A stretch of DNA of 64,000 nt from Geobacillus icigianus. Its GTDB lineage: Bacteria; Bacillota; Bacilli; Bacillales; Anoxybacillaceae. Of this stretch, positions 54,607 to 63,696 are shown piece after piece. The stretch is taken from contig NZ_JPYA01000123.1 in assembly GCF_000750005.1 (NCBI RefSeq), positions 15,295 through 79,294 of the forward strand, given 5' to 3'. How positions within the stretch are numbered: position 1 is the first letter of the stretch; each line of letters begins with the position of its first letter. The translations under genes were made by a program, and so were the position numbers. A model generated the notes under the pieces. That model ran no database searches. It was given only the letters and a program-made list of their open reading frames with translations, and had not been told where the DNA came from.

Positions 54607-54647
54607 CGGTAGATGAAGGAAAGATACACAGGGAAGGAGAGGAAACG

Positions 54648-56270
54648 ATGAAGGGTTCGGAACGGTGGGGAAAACGGATGTTGTCGGCATTGGCGGCAGC
54701 CGCTGTATTGGCGGCAACGCCGGTTGGGGCGGCAGGGAACGGGAAAAGCAAAGGAAAGCCGCCTGCTTCTTCGCACCGTTATATTGAGGTGCAGCTTCTT
54801 GGCATCAACGATTTTCACGGCCAGCTCAACGTGACGAGAAAAGTCGGCGGGCGAGAAGTCGGGCGAGCGGATTATTTGGCCGCTTATTTGAAACAGCGGG
54901 AGGCAGAAAACAAAAACACGCTGCTCGTCCATGCCGGCGATGCGGTCGGCGCCAGCCCGCCGGTATCGGCGCTGTTGCAGGACGAGCCGACGATCGAAGT
55001 GCTGAACAAACTCGGCTTTGACGTCGGCACGCTTGGCAACCACGAATTTGACGAAGGAGTAGCGGAAATGCTCCGCCTGATCCATGGCGGGTATCACCCG
55101 GCGACCGGCGATTTCGCTGGGGCGGATTTTCCGTACGTGAGCGCCAACGTCGTTGACAAAGAAACGAAACAACCGATTCTTCCGCCGTACGTCATTAAGC
55201 GGGTCAACGGCATGCCAATCGGGTTCATCGGGGTGACATTGACAGATACACCATCGATCGTGACACCAAGCGGCGTCGCTGGGGTGGAATTCATCGACGA
55301 AGCGACGGCGATTAACAAAGCCGTGCGGGAACTGAAGAAAAAAGGGGTGCGCACGATCGTCGTTCTCGCCCATAACCCAGGCGCATCCAATCCGGATGGA
55401 ACAAACGCAAGCGGAGAAATCGTCGATATGGCCAACAACATCGACGATGAAGTCGATGTGATTTTCGCCGGTCATAACCATGCCTATTTAAATGCGGTGG
55501 TGGACGGCAAGCTGCTCGTTCAGTCGTATTCGTACGGCACGGCGTTTTCTGATGTCGATTTGAAAATCGACCCGCGCACAAAAGACGTCGTGGCCAAACA
55601 AGCGGAAATCGTGACGACGTATCATGACGGCATCACGCCGGATCCGGAAATCCGGGCCCTCGTCGAAAAATATGAAGCGAAAGTCGCACCGCTTGTCAAC
55701 CAAGTCGTCGGCACGGCGGCTGAAACGATCACCGACGAGCAAAACGCGAGCGGCGAGTCGGCTTTGGGCAATTTGATCGCCGATGCCCAGCGGGCGGCGA
55801 TGAACACCGATTTTGCCTTTATGAACCCGGGCGGCATTCGCGCGGATATTGAACAAGGTGAGGTGACGTGGGGAGAGCTGTACAACGTTCAGCCGTTCAA
55901 CAACCAGCTCGTGAGAATGACGCTCACCGGCGCGCAAATCCGCGAGCTTTTGAACCAACAATGGCAGCCGACCCAAACGCGCATGCTGCAAATCTCCGGC
56001 CTCCGCTATACATGGAGCGCCAGCAGACCGGCAGGGAACAAAGTCATCGACATTCAGCTTCCTGATGGCACACCGCTCAATCCGAACGGCGAGTACACGG
56101 TGACGGTCAACAGCTTCCTGGCTGATGGCGGCGATGGGTTCACGGTGCTGACGCAAGGGACGAACCGTGAAGTAGGGCCGGTCGATTTGGATGCCCTCGT
56201 CTCGTACATTCGCGGCCTTGCGCAGCCGTTTTCGGCGCGGATGGAGGGGCGGATCAACCGCCTTCCGTAA
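54648..56270 (+). CDS. Secreted 5'-nucleotidase / UshA-like metallophosphatase
   Basis: 540 residues. Signal peptide (LSALAAAAVLAATPVGAA). N-terminal calcineurin-like phosphatase domain with LLGINDFHGQL, VHAGDAVGAS, LGNHEFDEG and FAGHNHAYL, which provide the two-metal centre. C-terminal 5'-nucleotidase domain has GESALGNLIADAQR and MNPGGIRADIEQGEVTWGELY. It should release phosphate from extracellular nucleotides. It has no visible sortase motif. AAGGAGAGG precedes the ATG. Confidence 0.93.
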   Translation: MKGSERWGKRMLSALAAAAVLAATPVGAAGNGKSKGKPPASSHRYIEVQLLGINDFHGQLNVTRKVGGREVGRADYLAAYLKQREAENKNTLLVHAGDAVGASPPVSALLQDEPTIEVLNKLGFDVGTLGNHEFDEGVAEMLRLIHGGYHPATGDFAGADFPYVSANVVDKETKQPILPPYVIKRVNGMPIGFIGVTLTDTPSIVTPSGVAGVEFIDEATAINKAVRELKKKGVRTIVVLAHNPGASNPDGTNASGEIVDMANNIDDEVDVIFAGHNHAYLNAVVDGKLLVQSYSYGTAFSDVDLKIDPRTKDVVAKQAEIVTTYHDGITPDPEIRALVEKYEAKVAPLVNQVVGTAAETITDEQNASGESALGNLIADAQRAAMNTDFAFMNPGGIRADIEQGEVTWGELYNVQPFNNQLVRMTLTGAQIRELLNQQWQPTQTRMLQISGLRYTWSASRPAGNKVIDIQLPDGTPLNPNGEYTVTVNSFLADGGDGFTVLTQGTNREVGPVDLDALVSYIRGLAQPFSARMEGRINRLP

Positions 56271-56311
56271 CACGTGTTGACTCAAGGCGAACGCTCGCCA
56301 AGCGAATGAAG

Positions 56312-56347
56312 AAGGTGTCCCCCAAAGGCCCGGGGACACCTTTTTTC
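56312..56347 (+). terminator. Terminator of the nucleotidase gene
   Basis: AAGGTGTCCCC pairs perfectly with GGGGACACCTT, followed by TTTT. Confidence 0.9.
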
Positions 56348-56424
56348 GCTGCGAATGGCGGGGTTGCTGCCGCTTGTGATCGGACGACCGAAAACAGATC
56401 GTTCAGGCGATTGGTTTCCACCGC

Positions 56425-57660
56425 TCAAGATGATTTTTGCTCGAATAGCTTGATGATCTCGATGATCACTTCGGCCGCTTTCACCATATTGTCGGCGGAA
56501 ATGTATTCGTAGCGGCCGTGGAAGTTTTCGCCGCCGGCGAAAATGTTCGGCGTCGGCAGTCCCATATAGGAGAGCTGCGACCCGTCCGTGCCGCCGCGGA
56601 TCGGTTTCACCTTCGGCTCGATGCCCAAGTTCGTCATCGCTTCGTGGGCGATGTCAACGATATGGCGCACCGGTTCGATTTTTTCGCGCATGTTGTAATA
56701 TTGGTCGTTGATTTCGAGCGTGATTCGATCGGTTCCGTATTTTTGGGCGAGCGAAGCCGCGATGTCTTTCATGTTCGCTTTCCGCGCTTCAAATGACTCG
56801 CGGTCAAAATCGCGGATAATGTAATGGAGCTTCGTTTCCTCTACATTGCCTTGGAACGAAAGCAAATGGTAAAACCCTTCATATCCTTCTGTATGCTCAG
56901 GCGCTTCGTTCGCTGGCAGCTGTTGCTGGAACTCCATGGCGATTTTGATCGAGTTGATCATTTTTCCTTTCGCCGTGCCCGGATGGACGTTTTTGCCTTT
57001 GATCGTGATTTTGGCTTCCGCCGCGTTGAAACTTTCGTATTCCAATTCGCCGAGCGGCCCGCCATCGACCGTGTAGGCAAATTGGGCGCCGAATTTGGCG
57101 ACGTCAAACTTGTGCGGCCCGCGGCCGATTTCTTCATCCGGCGTAAAGGCGACGCGCACTTTGCCGTGTTTGATGTCCGGATGCTTGATGAGGTAGTGCA
57201 TCGCCGTCATAATTTCCGCGATTCCCGCTTTATCGTCGGCGCCCAATAGCGTCGTTCCGTCTGTCGTAATGAGCGTATGCCCTTTGTAGTGGGCAAGCTC
57301 CGGGAAATCGTTGGGCGACAAGATGATGCCTTGTTCCTTATTTAACACGATGTCGCCGCCGTCGTACGAGTCGATCAATTGCGGGTTGACGTTGGCCCCG
57401 GTAAATTCTGGCGCGGTGTCCATATGAGCCAAAAAGCCGATCACTGGCACGTTTTTGTCCGTATTGGCCGGCAATGTCGCCATCACGTAGCCGTTTTCGT
57501 CGACCGTCACTTCTTCCATCCCGATCGCTTTCAGCTCCTCGACCAGCATGTTCGCCAACTCCCATTGTCCTTGAGTCGACGGGCACGTATCGCTTTCTGG
57601 ATCGGATTGAGTGTTGACTTTCGCGTAGCGGATGAAGCGTTCGATCAGTTCCTGTTTCAT
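56425..57660 (-). CDS. pepT: Peptidase T (tripeptide aminopeptidase)
   Basis: Cytosolic M20B zinc peptidase that removes the N-terminal residue of tripeptides. 411 residues. [14 protein letters not shown] holds the first His/Asp, [20 protein letters not shown] the bridging Asp, [15 protein letters not shown] the catalytic Glu pair, and [18 protein letters not shown] a C-terminal motif. GGAGATGAATCC precedes the ATG. Confidence 0.96.
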   Translation of the reverse strand: MKQELIERFIRYAKVNTQSDPESDTCPSTQGQWELANMLVEELKAIGMEEVTVDENGYVMATLPANTDKNVPVIGFLAHMDTAPEFTGANVNPQLIDSYDGGDIVLNKEQGIILSPNDFPELAHYKGHTLITTDGTTLLGADDKAGIAEIMTAMHYLIKHPDIKHGKVRVAFTPDEEIGRGPHKFDVAKFGAQFAYTVDGGPLGELEYESFNAAEAKITIKGKNVHPGTAKGKMINSIKIAMEFQQQLPANEAPEHTEGYEGFYHLLSFQGNVEETKLHYIIRDFDRESFEARKANMKDIAASLAQKYGTDRITLEINDQYYNMREKIEPVRHIVDIAHEAMTNLGIEPKVKPIRGGTDGSQLSYMGLPTPNIFAGGENFHGRYEYISADNMVKAAEVIIEIIKLFEQKSS

Positions 57661-57745
57661 GGATTCATCTCCTTATGTACAAGTTTTTTTGAATGAGCGA
57701 ATCATTCCGCCGATGCAGTAAGAAAAAAGAGGCGGTTCCCGTTTT

Positions 57746-57754
57746 ATTTTACCA
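57746..57754 (-). promoter_or_regulatory. Extended -10 of pepT
   Basis: On the minus strand TGGTAAAAT, about 85 bp before the pepT ATG. Confidence 0.35.
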
Positions 57755-57970
57755 TAGGCGGCTTCAAACGGTAAAAAAAGAGGGGACCATTTCCATGCCC
57801 AATAATGGATGTGATCCCCAGCATTCACCGGGGGGATCAACACGAGGATCGTCTTAAAAATTTTATACCGCTAAACTTGACGGGTATGGGACCATTTCCT
57901 GCTTAGCGCTATGATGCCCCGAGGTTGGCGTACGGCCGCTGTCATTACAGGCGCCGGTGGCAGAGGACGG
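57755..57970. other. Intergenic region with hairpin and direct repeats
   Basis: GGGACCATTTCC occurs twice (57784-57795 and 57889-57900). TGATCCCC and GGGGATCA near 57810-57840 form a perfect 8-bp hairpin. No gene or recognised RNA is assigned. Confidence 0.4.
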
Positions 57971-57973
57971 TTA

Positions 57974-57982
57974 TGGTATAAT
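57974..57982 (+). promoter_or_regulatory. Extended -10 before the broken threonine synthase
   Basis: TGGTATAAT, about 85 bp before the ATG at 58069; the promoter seems intact. Confidence 0.45.
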
Positions 57983-58068
57983 GAAAAGGCCAGTGCCTCG
58001 TTAGAAACGCGAACGTGGGTGCTTTCTGCCTCGGGCGGATGAAACAAACGGAAAGGAGAAGCCGAACG

Positions 58069-58799
58069 ATGCGATTTAGCTATGTGTCCCATCTGTATTG
58101 CCCCAAATGTATTTCGTCAACGGCCTCATCAGCGACGCTGGGCAAATCGTGGCGAAAGCGATCCGCGAATACGGGTGGTACGATGCGTCGACGTTGAAAG
58201 AACCGTACCGGATTGAAGGGAAGAAAACGATGGGGCTTGAGATCGCCGAGCAGTTCGCTTGGCAGCTTCCGGATGTCATTTTGTACCCGACCGGCAGCGG
58301 GGTCGGAATCATTGGCATTTACAAGGCGCTCAAAGAACTGAAAGCGCTTGGCTGGGTGGACGGCAAGATGCCGCGGCTGGTCGCCGTGCAGGCTGAGCAT
58401 TGCGCGCCGATCGTGAAGGCGTGGAACGAGAAAAAGCGCGAATCGGAGTTTTGGCCGAATTCCCATACGGTGGCGTTTGGCATCAATGTCCCGAAAGCGC
58501 TCGGCGATTTCCTTGTGCTTGAGGCGGTGTATGAAACGGACGGCTGCGCCATTGCGATCAGCGATAAGGACATTTTGGCGGAACAGCAGGCGGTGGCGAA
58601 ACTGGAAGGGGCGTTCATTTGTCCGGAAGGGGCGGCGGCGTTTGCGGCGGCCCGCAAGCTGCGCGAGAGCGGCTGGATTCGCGACGGGGAGACGGTCGTC
58701 GTACTCAACACGGGGACGGGATTGAAATACGCCAATTTGATTCAAGTCGCCCCGCCGGTGCTCGAGCCGGGGGATGAGCTGCCAAAGGAGAATGGATAA
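58069..58799 (+). pseudogene. Threonine synthase (thrC-like) with internal out-of-frame deletion
   Basis: ATG 58069, after a good AAAGGAG, encodes MRFSYVSHLYCPKC, the N-terminal zinc-ribbon start of a threonine synthase. The frame then fails and ends at 58197. From about 58100 a different frame runs to 58799 with MYFVNGLISDAG, EPYRIEGKKTMGLEIAEQF, YPTGSGVGIIGIYKAL and VVVLNTGTGLKYA, the C-terminal half of the same family. Roughly 160-170 codons are missing, including the PLP-binding Lys. A truncated product could start at TTG 58098 or ATG 58107 but could not be a functional synthase. Confidence 0.8.
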
Positions 58800-58896
58800 A
58801 TTGGCGGAGTAGGATAACGTGGAAAAAAATGATAGACAAACGAAAAGAGGTATTGTATACTAAATTCATCGGAATAATAAAAATGAATAAACGATT

Positions 58897-59025
58897 CATC
58901 TTCGGGGCAGGGTGAAATTCCCGACCGGCGGTGATGAGGCGCTTGGCCTCTCAGCCCGCGAGCCGCAAGGCAGGATCCGGTGCGAGTCCGGAGCCGACAG
59001 TATAGTCTGGATGGGAGAAGATGAA
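58897..59025 (+). promoter_or_regulatory. FMN (RFN) riboswitch
   Basis: TCTTCGGGGCAGGGTGAAA, TTCCCGACCGGCGGTGATG, AGCCCGCGAGCC, GGATCCGGTGCGAGTCCGG and GCCGACAGTATAGTCTGGAT are the conserved FMN aptamer segments in order. Together with the terminator at 59081 it controls ribU. It explains the gap 58799-59181. Confidence 0.96.
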
Positions 59026-59080
59026 GGTTTGCCGGCGTTTGGCGTCATTCGCCTGACGCTTCGTTGAGTTCGCCCTTTTT

Positions 59081-59114
59081 CTCCCTTACGCCCTTGGGTT
59101 TAAGGGAGTTTTTA
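59081..59114 (+). terminator. Terminator of the FMN riboswitch
   Basis: CTCCCTTA (59081-59088) pairs with TAAGGGAG (59101-59108), followed by TTTTT. Confidence 0.85.
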
Positions 59115-59180
59115 TTGGCGTCCCCGCTCGGCAGCCTTCTTCTTGTGAGGATGAATCACGAGAAGGAGAGGAGAACAAGC

Positions 59181-59765
59181 GTGAAATTCATCAACACCCG
59201 CACCTTTGTGGCTGTCGGGATTTTGAGCGCTGGTGCGTATTTGCTCATGATGCTCAATTTTCCGCTTCCACCGTTTCCGAACTTTTTGCTAGTCGATTTC
59301 AGCGACATCCCGGCCCTTTTCGCCGCGCTTTTGTACGGCCCGCTTGCCGGCGTGCTTGTGGAACTGCTGAAAAACGTGCTGAACTATGTTCTCGTTGGCA
59401 GTGCCACCGGCGTTCCCATCGGACAGATCGCCAACTTCACGGCCGGGGTGGCGTTCATTTTGCCTGTTTCCTTTATTTATCGAAAAGCGGCATCGAGAAA
59501 AGGCATGCTGCTTGGACTGGCGGCGGGAACAGCGACAATGGTTCTGATCATGAGCGTGCTGAACTACTACGTTTTTTTGCCGGCGTATACGCTTTTTCTC
59601 GGCGCTCCGGCGATGAGTGCGCCGGAAACAAAAGCATTGGTCATTTCTGCGATTTTGCCGTTTAACGCGGCAAAAGGAGTGCTTATGGCGGTTGTGTTTA
59701 TGCTTCTCTTTTTGCGCCTTCGCCCGTGGCTACAAAAACAGGCTGCCGCACGCCGGGCAGCATAG
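59181..59765 (+). CDS. ribU: Riboflavin ECF transporter S component
   Basis: Binds and imports riboflavin with the shared ECF module. 194 residues from GTG 59181, after GGAGAGGAG. Five to six membrane helices. LVDFSDIPALFAALLYGPLAG and VELLKNVLNYVLVGSATGVP are the RibU ligand motifs. Controlled by the FMN riboswitch directly upstream. Confidence 0.96.
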   Translation: MKFINTRTFVAVGILSAGAYLLMMLNFPLPPFPNFLLVDFSDIPALFAALLYGPLAGVLVELLKNVLNYVLVGSATGVPIGQIANFTAGVAFILPVSFIYRKAASRKGMLLGLAAGTATMVLIMSVLNYYVFLPAYTLFLGAPAMSAPETKALVISAILPFNAAKGVLMAVVFMLLFLRLRPWLQKQAAARRAA

Positions 59766-59766
59766 C

Positions 59767-59805
59767 GAAAAAACGAGGGGTTCTGTTCCAACCCCTCGTT
59801 TTTTC
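59767..59805. terminator. Bidirectional terminator between ribU and the Mo enzyme gene
   Basis: AAAAAACGAGGGGTT pairs with AACCCCTCGTTTTTT across a seven-base loop. Confidence 0.9.
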
Positions 59806-59842
59806 ATTTCTGCTGTCGATGAGTGGGGAGATTCGATTCTCT

Positions 59843-60460
59843 TCACCAAAACCGAAACTTGGATACCGATTCGGCGAACCGCTCTTCTTTAAACGGATTG
59901 GCGGTCATCGAATACCCGCGCTCTTCCCAGTAGCCCGGCTCGTCCTTTTTCATGAAGCGGATGCCGGACGCCCATTTCGCCCCTTTCCATAAGTAAAACG
60001 TCGCCGGCGGAATAAAGCGGAGCGGATAGCCGTGCTTCGGCGAGATGTCTTGCCAATCGTGATGCTTGTCTTTCCAGCGGTAGACAAACAGTGCATCATC
60101 GCCCATCAACGCGTCAAGCGGCAAGTTCGCCGAATAGCCAAACCGGTCGCCGTTTAAGTAGCCGTAAATTTTCACGTATTTGACATCGGGATGCAGCTCC
60201 ACAAAACGCAAAAATTCGCGGAAGGCGATGCCTTCGAACGTCGTGTCGAATTTCGACCACGTCGTTACGCAGTGCATATCCACGGTCGAAATCGTCTTCG
60301 GCAGCCGCATCACTTCCTCATATGACAGCGACACTTCCTCTTTCACGTCACCGAACAGCCGAAAATTCCACGTCGCTTCATCAAATAAGTATACGTCTCC
60401 TTCGTGCAAAATCGGCCATTTTTCCGTTTCAAATTGGCCGGGAGGGAGTTGTTTCGACAT
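59843..60460 (-). CDS. Sulfite-oxidase-fold molybdopterin protein (YuiH-like)
   Basis: 205 residues of the oxidoreductase molybdopterin-binding domain. The Mo-ligating Cys lies in STVDMHCVTTWSKFD; GYSANLPLD, SPKHGYPLRFIPP and WKGAKWASGIRFM are further family motifs. There is no signal peptide, so the enzyme is cytoplasmic, unlike MsrP/YedY. ATG 60460 follows AAAGGAGTGGC. The open frame further upstream runs through a structured leader and was not used. Substrate unknown. Confidence 0.9.
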   Translation of the reverse strand: MSKQLPPGQFETEKWPILHEGDVYLFDEATWNFRLFGDVKEEVSLSYEEVMRLPKTISTVDMHCVTTWSKFDTTFEGIAFREFLRFVELHPDVKYVKIYGYLNGDRFGYSANLPLDALMGDDALFVYRWKDKHHDWQDISPKHGYPLRFIPPATFYLWKGAKWASGIRFMKKDEPGYWEERGYSMTANPFKEERFAESVSKFRFW

Positions 60461-60692
60461 AAGCAGCCACTCCTTTATGATTGATGGTCGAACATCGGCG
60501 CAAGGGAGGCGAACAGACGTCATTTTCCTTTGGTGCGGCCATTGCCGACCGCCGAGTGAGCCGAGGATCATGCTCATCGGTTTTGTCGGCCGGCATGACA
60601 TCCGTTGTTTTTCGGTGGCAACGGCTTCTCCCCGCATCGAGCATCAAGGCTGGAAGATCCAACGTAGTTCTCCCTGTTTTTCCATTATATCA
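60461..60692 (-). promoter_or_regulatory. Promoter and long leader of the YuiH-like gene
   Basis: On the minus strand an extended -10 TGATATAAT lies at 60684-60692. This gives a 5' leader of about 215 bases. The leader has CCGTTG/CAACGG near 60609-60630 and several GC-rich half palindromes (GCCGGC). It is unassigned and does not match FMN, B12, SAM or TPP elements. Confidence 0.45.
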
Positions 60693-60834
60693 TAATCCGA
60701 AAGAAAGGATGGGCGCTTCCGTTTTTCTGACGTCGAGGAAGCGGAGGTTGGCCAACGTAAGGATGGGGAAAGGAATGGCGGAGTCATTTTGCCATGAAGC
60801 CAAGTTGGATACGGAACATTTTTGTCAATATTTA

Positions 60835-60906
60835 TTGATTTTCTACTTTTCCTAATTATATAATGATAATAACAAATTTGAAACAGCTGTTCCGAATTTC
60901 GGAACA
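60835..60906 (+). promoter_or_regulatory. Promoter and 19-bp palindromic operator of the DUF969-DUF979-pcp operon
   Basis: TTGATT (60835-60840), an 18-bp spacer and TATAAT (60859-60864) form a sigma-A promoter. Just downstream TGTTCCGAA-T-TTCGGAACA (60888-60906) is a perfect 9-1-9 palindrome, a likely repressor site acting as a roadblock. The regulator is not in the window. Confidence 0.6.
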
Positions 60907-61002
60907 AAGGTGGGAGGGAGAGGCTGGCGAAGAAAGGGAAGGCAAAGGCGTGATGAAAGCTGGACAGCGAAATCAGTTACGTCGAAGGGGGAAAAGAAGA
61001 AC

Positions 61003-61689
61003 ATGGTGCTTATTGGTGTTGCGATCGTGATCGTCGGTTTTATCATTCGCATCAATCCGCTGCTTGTTGTCACTTTGTCTGGATTGGCAACAGGACTCTT
61101 CGCCCATCAATCGCTCTATGAGATTATTGAACAATTTGGAAAGGCGTTTACAACCAATCGATATATGGCGGTGTTCATCGCTACTTTGCCTGTCATTGGT
61201 CTTTTGGAACGGTTTGGATTGCGCGAACAGGCCGAACATGTAGTGTCAAACATCAAGGCGGCGACAACCGGACGCATTTTGACCGCGTACTTAGTCATAC
61301 GGGAAGCGGCTGCCGCGGCTGGACTCACCTCCTTGGGCGGACATGCCCAAATGGTTCGCCCACTTGTGGCTCCGATGGCAGAGGGGGCGGCCGAGGCGAA
61401 ATACGGAACATTGCCGGATCGCGTCCGTGACGACATTCGCGCCCATGCGGCAGCCGTGGACAACATCGGGCTGTTTTTCGGCGAAGATGTGTTCATTGCG
61501 ATCGGGGCGATTTTGTTGATGAAAGGATTTTTTGATCAAAACGGCATTCCTTCTGATCCGCTGCATATGGCGTTATGGGCGATCCCAACTGCCGTAGCTG
61601 CGTTGATCGTGCACAGCTTCCGCCTTCATCGGCTGGACCGCTCCCTTCACAAACTTCTCCATCGGGAGAATGGAAAGGGGAGAGCATAA
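61003..61689 (+). CDS. DUF969 membrane protein
   Basis: 228 residues, several membrane helices, DUF969 family. VIREAAAAAGLTSLGGHAQMV and VDNIGLFFGEDVF are conserved parts. ATG 61003 follows GAAGGGGGAAAAG. DUF969 and DUF979 are found next to each other and next to pcp in many Firmicutes; together they may form a transporter, perhaps for pyroglutamyl compounds. This is inferred from gene order only. Confidence 0.85.
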   Translation: MVLIGVAIVIVGFIIRINPLLVVTLSGLATGLFAHQSLYEIIEQFGKAFTTNRYMAVFIATLPVIGLLERFGLREQAEHVVSNIKAATTGRILTAYLVIREAAAAAGLTSLGGHAQMVRPLVAPMAEGAAEAKYGTLPDRVRDDIRAHAAAVDNIGLFFGEDVFIAIGAILLMKGFFDQNGIPSDPLHMALWAIPTAVAALIVHSFRLHRLDRSLHKLLHRENGKGRA

Positions 61690-62649
61690 ATGTGGCTGTC
61701 AATGGAAGCGGTTTACATATTCTTAGGAATCGTTGTCACGTTAGGAAGCGTCTGGACGTTTGCCGACCGAAGCAACCCGAAACGCTTCACATCCGGGCTG
61801 TTTTACTTGCTTTACGGTGTGACGTTATTGTTTGGCAGCGTCATCCCGCCTTTTTATACAGGGGTGCTAGTCCTCATCATGGTGGCTATTGTAGGATTCG
61901 GAGGATTGAAGCTGGGAAAATACGAAGAAGCATCGCCGGAAGAAAGGCAACAACATCGCCAGCGTTTGAACAACCGCCTGTTCATCCCGGCGCTGTTGAT
62001 CCCGATCTTGACTGTCATCGGTGTGACTTGGCTGAAAAATGTCAAAATCGGAGGCGCGTTCCTTCTCGATCCGAACAACGTTACTCTCGTATCATTGGGA
62101 GTGGCGACGTTCATGGCGTTGCTCATCAGCATGGCGATGACTCGGTCGACTCCGTTTGCAGCGGTCAAAGAATCGCGCCGGCTGCTTGAAACGATCGGTT
62201 GGGCCGCCCTTTTGCCGCAGATGTTGGCGACGTTAGGAACGATCTTTACAACAGCCGGGGTGGGTGCCGCTGTTTCCGAGTGGATCGGTACCATCATTCC
62301 GACGCATTCGCTGTTTTGGATTGTTGTGGCTTATTGCGTTGGTATGGCATTGTTTACCATGATCATGGGCAATGCTTTTGCCGCCTTCCCCGTTATGACC
62401 GCTGGAATCGCGGTCCCGCTGCTGATTCAACAATTTGGCGTCGACGCGAATCATGTCGCCGCTCTCGGGATGTTTTCCGGCTACTGCGGCACGTTGATGA
62501 CGCCGATGGCAGCGAATTTCAACATCGTTCCCGCCGCTTTGCTTGATCTACGAGATCAACATCATGTCATTCGCGTGCAAGTGCCGACCGCGCTCATTCT
62601 GTTGGCGTTTAACATTGCGGCGATGTATGTCGTCACGCTCATGGACTGA
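61690..62649 (+). CDS. DUF979 membrane protein
   Basis: 319 residues with about nine membrane helices, directly after the DUF969 gene (no spacing). TPFAAVKESRRLLETIGWA, MGNAFAAFPVMTAGIAVP and GYCGTLMTPMAANFNIVPA resemble conserved loops of ion-coupled transporters. It likely works with the DUF969 protein. Function unknown; see the pcp operon. Confidence 0.85.
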   Translation: MWLSMEAVYIFLGIVVTLGSVWTFADRSNPKRFTSGLFYLLYGVTLLFGSVIPPFYTGVLVLIMVAIVGFGGLKLGKYEEASPEERQQHRQRLNNRLFIPALLIPILTVIGVTWLKNVKIGGAFLLDPNNVTLVSLGVATFMALLISMAMTRSTPFAAVKESRRLLETIGWAALLPQMLATLGTIFTTAGVGAAVSEWIGTIIPTHSLFWIVVAYCVGMALFTMIMGNAFAAFPVMTAGIAVPLLIQQFGVDANHVAALGMFSGYCGTLMTPMAANFNIVPAALLDLRDQHHVIRVQVPTALILLAFNIAAMYVVTLMD

Positions 62650-62681
62650 TAAAGTCATGATCAAAAGGGGATGAAGATGCG

Positions 62682-63329
62682 ATGAAAACCGTACTTGTGA
62701 CCGGATTTGCGCCGTTTGGAGGAGAAACGGTGAATCCATCGCTAGAGGCGATCAAGCCATTCGCCGGTTGGAAAACCGATACGTATACGGTTGAGACAAG
62801 GGAGATTCCAACGGTATTTGGCAAAGCGATTGAGACGTTGTATGCCGCGATGGAAGACGTGGTTCCTGATCTTGTCATTTGCGTTGGTCAAGCGGGAGGA
62901 CGGCCTGATCTTTCGATTGAAAGAGTGGCGCTCAATGTGAATGATGCGCGCATTCCGGATAATGAAGGCAATCAGCCGATTGACACGCCGATTGTTCCCA
63001 ATGGTCCGGTCGGTTATTGGTCCACATTGCCGGTCAAGGCGATAGTCCATGAATTAAGACGGCACGGCATACCGGCTTCCGTCTCGCATACGGCTGGAAC
63101 GTTTGTGTGCAATCACGTGTTCTATGGACTCATGCACTATATCGCTGAGTCGCAACGGCCCATTCGAGGCGGGTTCATCCATATTCCGTATTTGCCGGAA
63201 CAAGCCGCCCGTCATCCAGGGCAGCCGAGCATGGCGTTGGAAACGGTGGTGAAAGGATTGCGGATTGCGATCGACGTCGCATTCCGGCAGGAGGAAGATA
63301 TCGCAACGAGCGAAGGATCGATCTGTTAA
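62682..63329 (+). CDS. pcp: Pyrrolidone-carboxylate peptidase
   Basis: Cysteine peptidase (C15) that removes N-terminal pyroglutamate from peptides. 215 residues. TGFAPFGGETVNPS, the Glu in SIERVALNVNDARIPDN, the catalytic Cys in SHTAGTFVCNHVFYG and the His in GGFIHIPYLPEQ are visible. Last gene of the DUF969-DUF979-pcp operon. AAAAGGGGATGAAG precedes the ATG. Confidence 0.96.
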   Translation: MKTVLVTGFAPFGGETVNPSLEAIKPFAGWKTDTYTVETREIPTVFGKAIETLYAAMEDVVPDLVICVGQAGGRPDLSIERVALNVNDARIPDNEGNQPIDTPIVPNGPVGYWSTLPVKAIVHELRRHGIPASVSHTAGTFVCNHVFYGLMHYIAESQRPIRGGFIHIPYLPEQAARHPGQPSMALETVVKGLRIAIDVAFRQEEDIATSEGSIC

Positions 63330-63696
63330 GGAAAGAGCAGCGAGCGCCGCATCGGAAATACGAACGGTGCTGTATCCTTCACCTCTCGGCATCAATCGGG
63401 CCAAGCAAAAGCGATCGCCATCGAGGGGGAAGGCGAAGCGGCCATCGCCACAGCGAACGTTTCGCCTATGCCTGCTGTTCCAAGCGTGCGTTTCAGCGCC
63501 CGGCCTGATTGATCTTTGCGACGATGTGTTCTCCGGAGGGAAAGATCAACGCAAGGGATCAATCCGATAAGAGTATCCTAATTAAAACGAACGGTTCCGA
63601 CCAACGCGGAGCCGTTCATTTTTTATCCTCAGGCGACAGCAGCGGCAGGAATCATTTCCTTCCCCATTGCACACCGTATCCAATAGGACCATCATC
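63330..63696. other. Gap after pcp
   Basis: No intact gene. A terminator stands at 63589-63626. Open frames are short and without ribosome sites; around 63400-63510 one frame has a repetitive Ala/Glu-rich translation that may be a gene relic. Confidence 0.35.
63589..63626 (+). terminator. Terminator downstream of pcp
   Basis: GAACGGTTCCG (63589-63599) pairs with CGGAGCCGTTC (63607-63617), followed by a T run. Confidence 0.75.

Noticed and set aside
55488..56339. 283-codon minus-strand frame opposite the nucleotidase
   Set aside because: Shadow frame with Arg/His-rich translation and no RBS.
60850..60880. Fur-box-like AT-rich sequence (AATGATAATAAC)
   Set aside because: Only half of the 7-1-7 pattern is present and the region is simply the -10 box.
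63400..63510. Ala/Glu-rich translation after pcp as a gene
   Set aside because: No start with RBS, no clear family; at best a relic.
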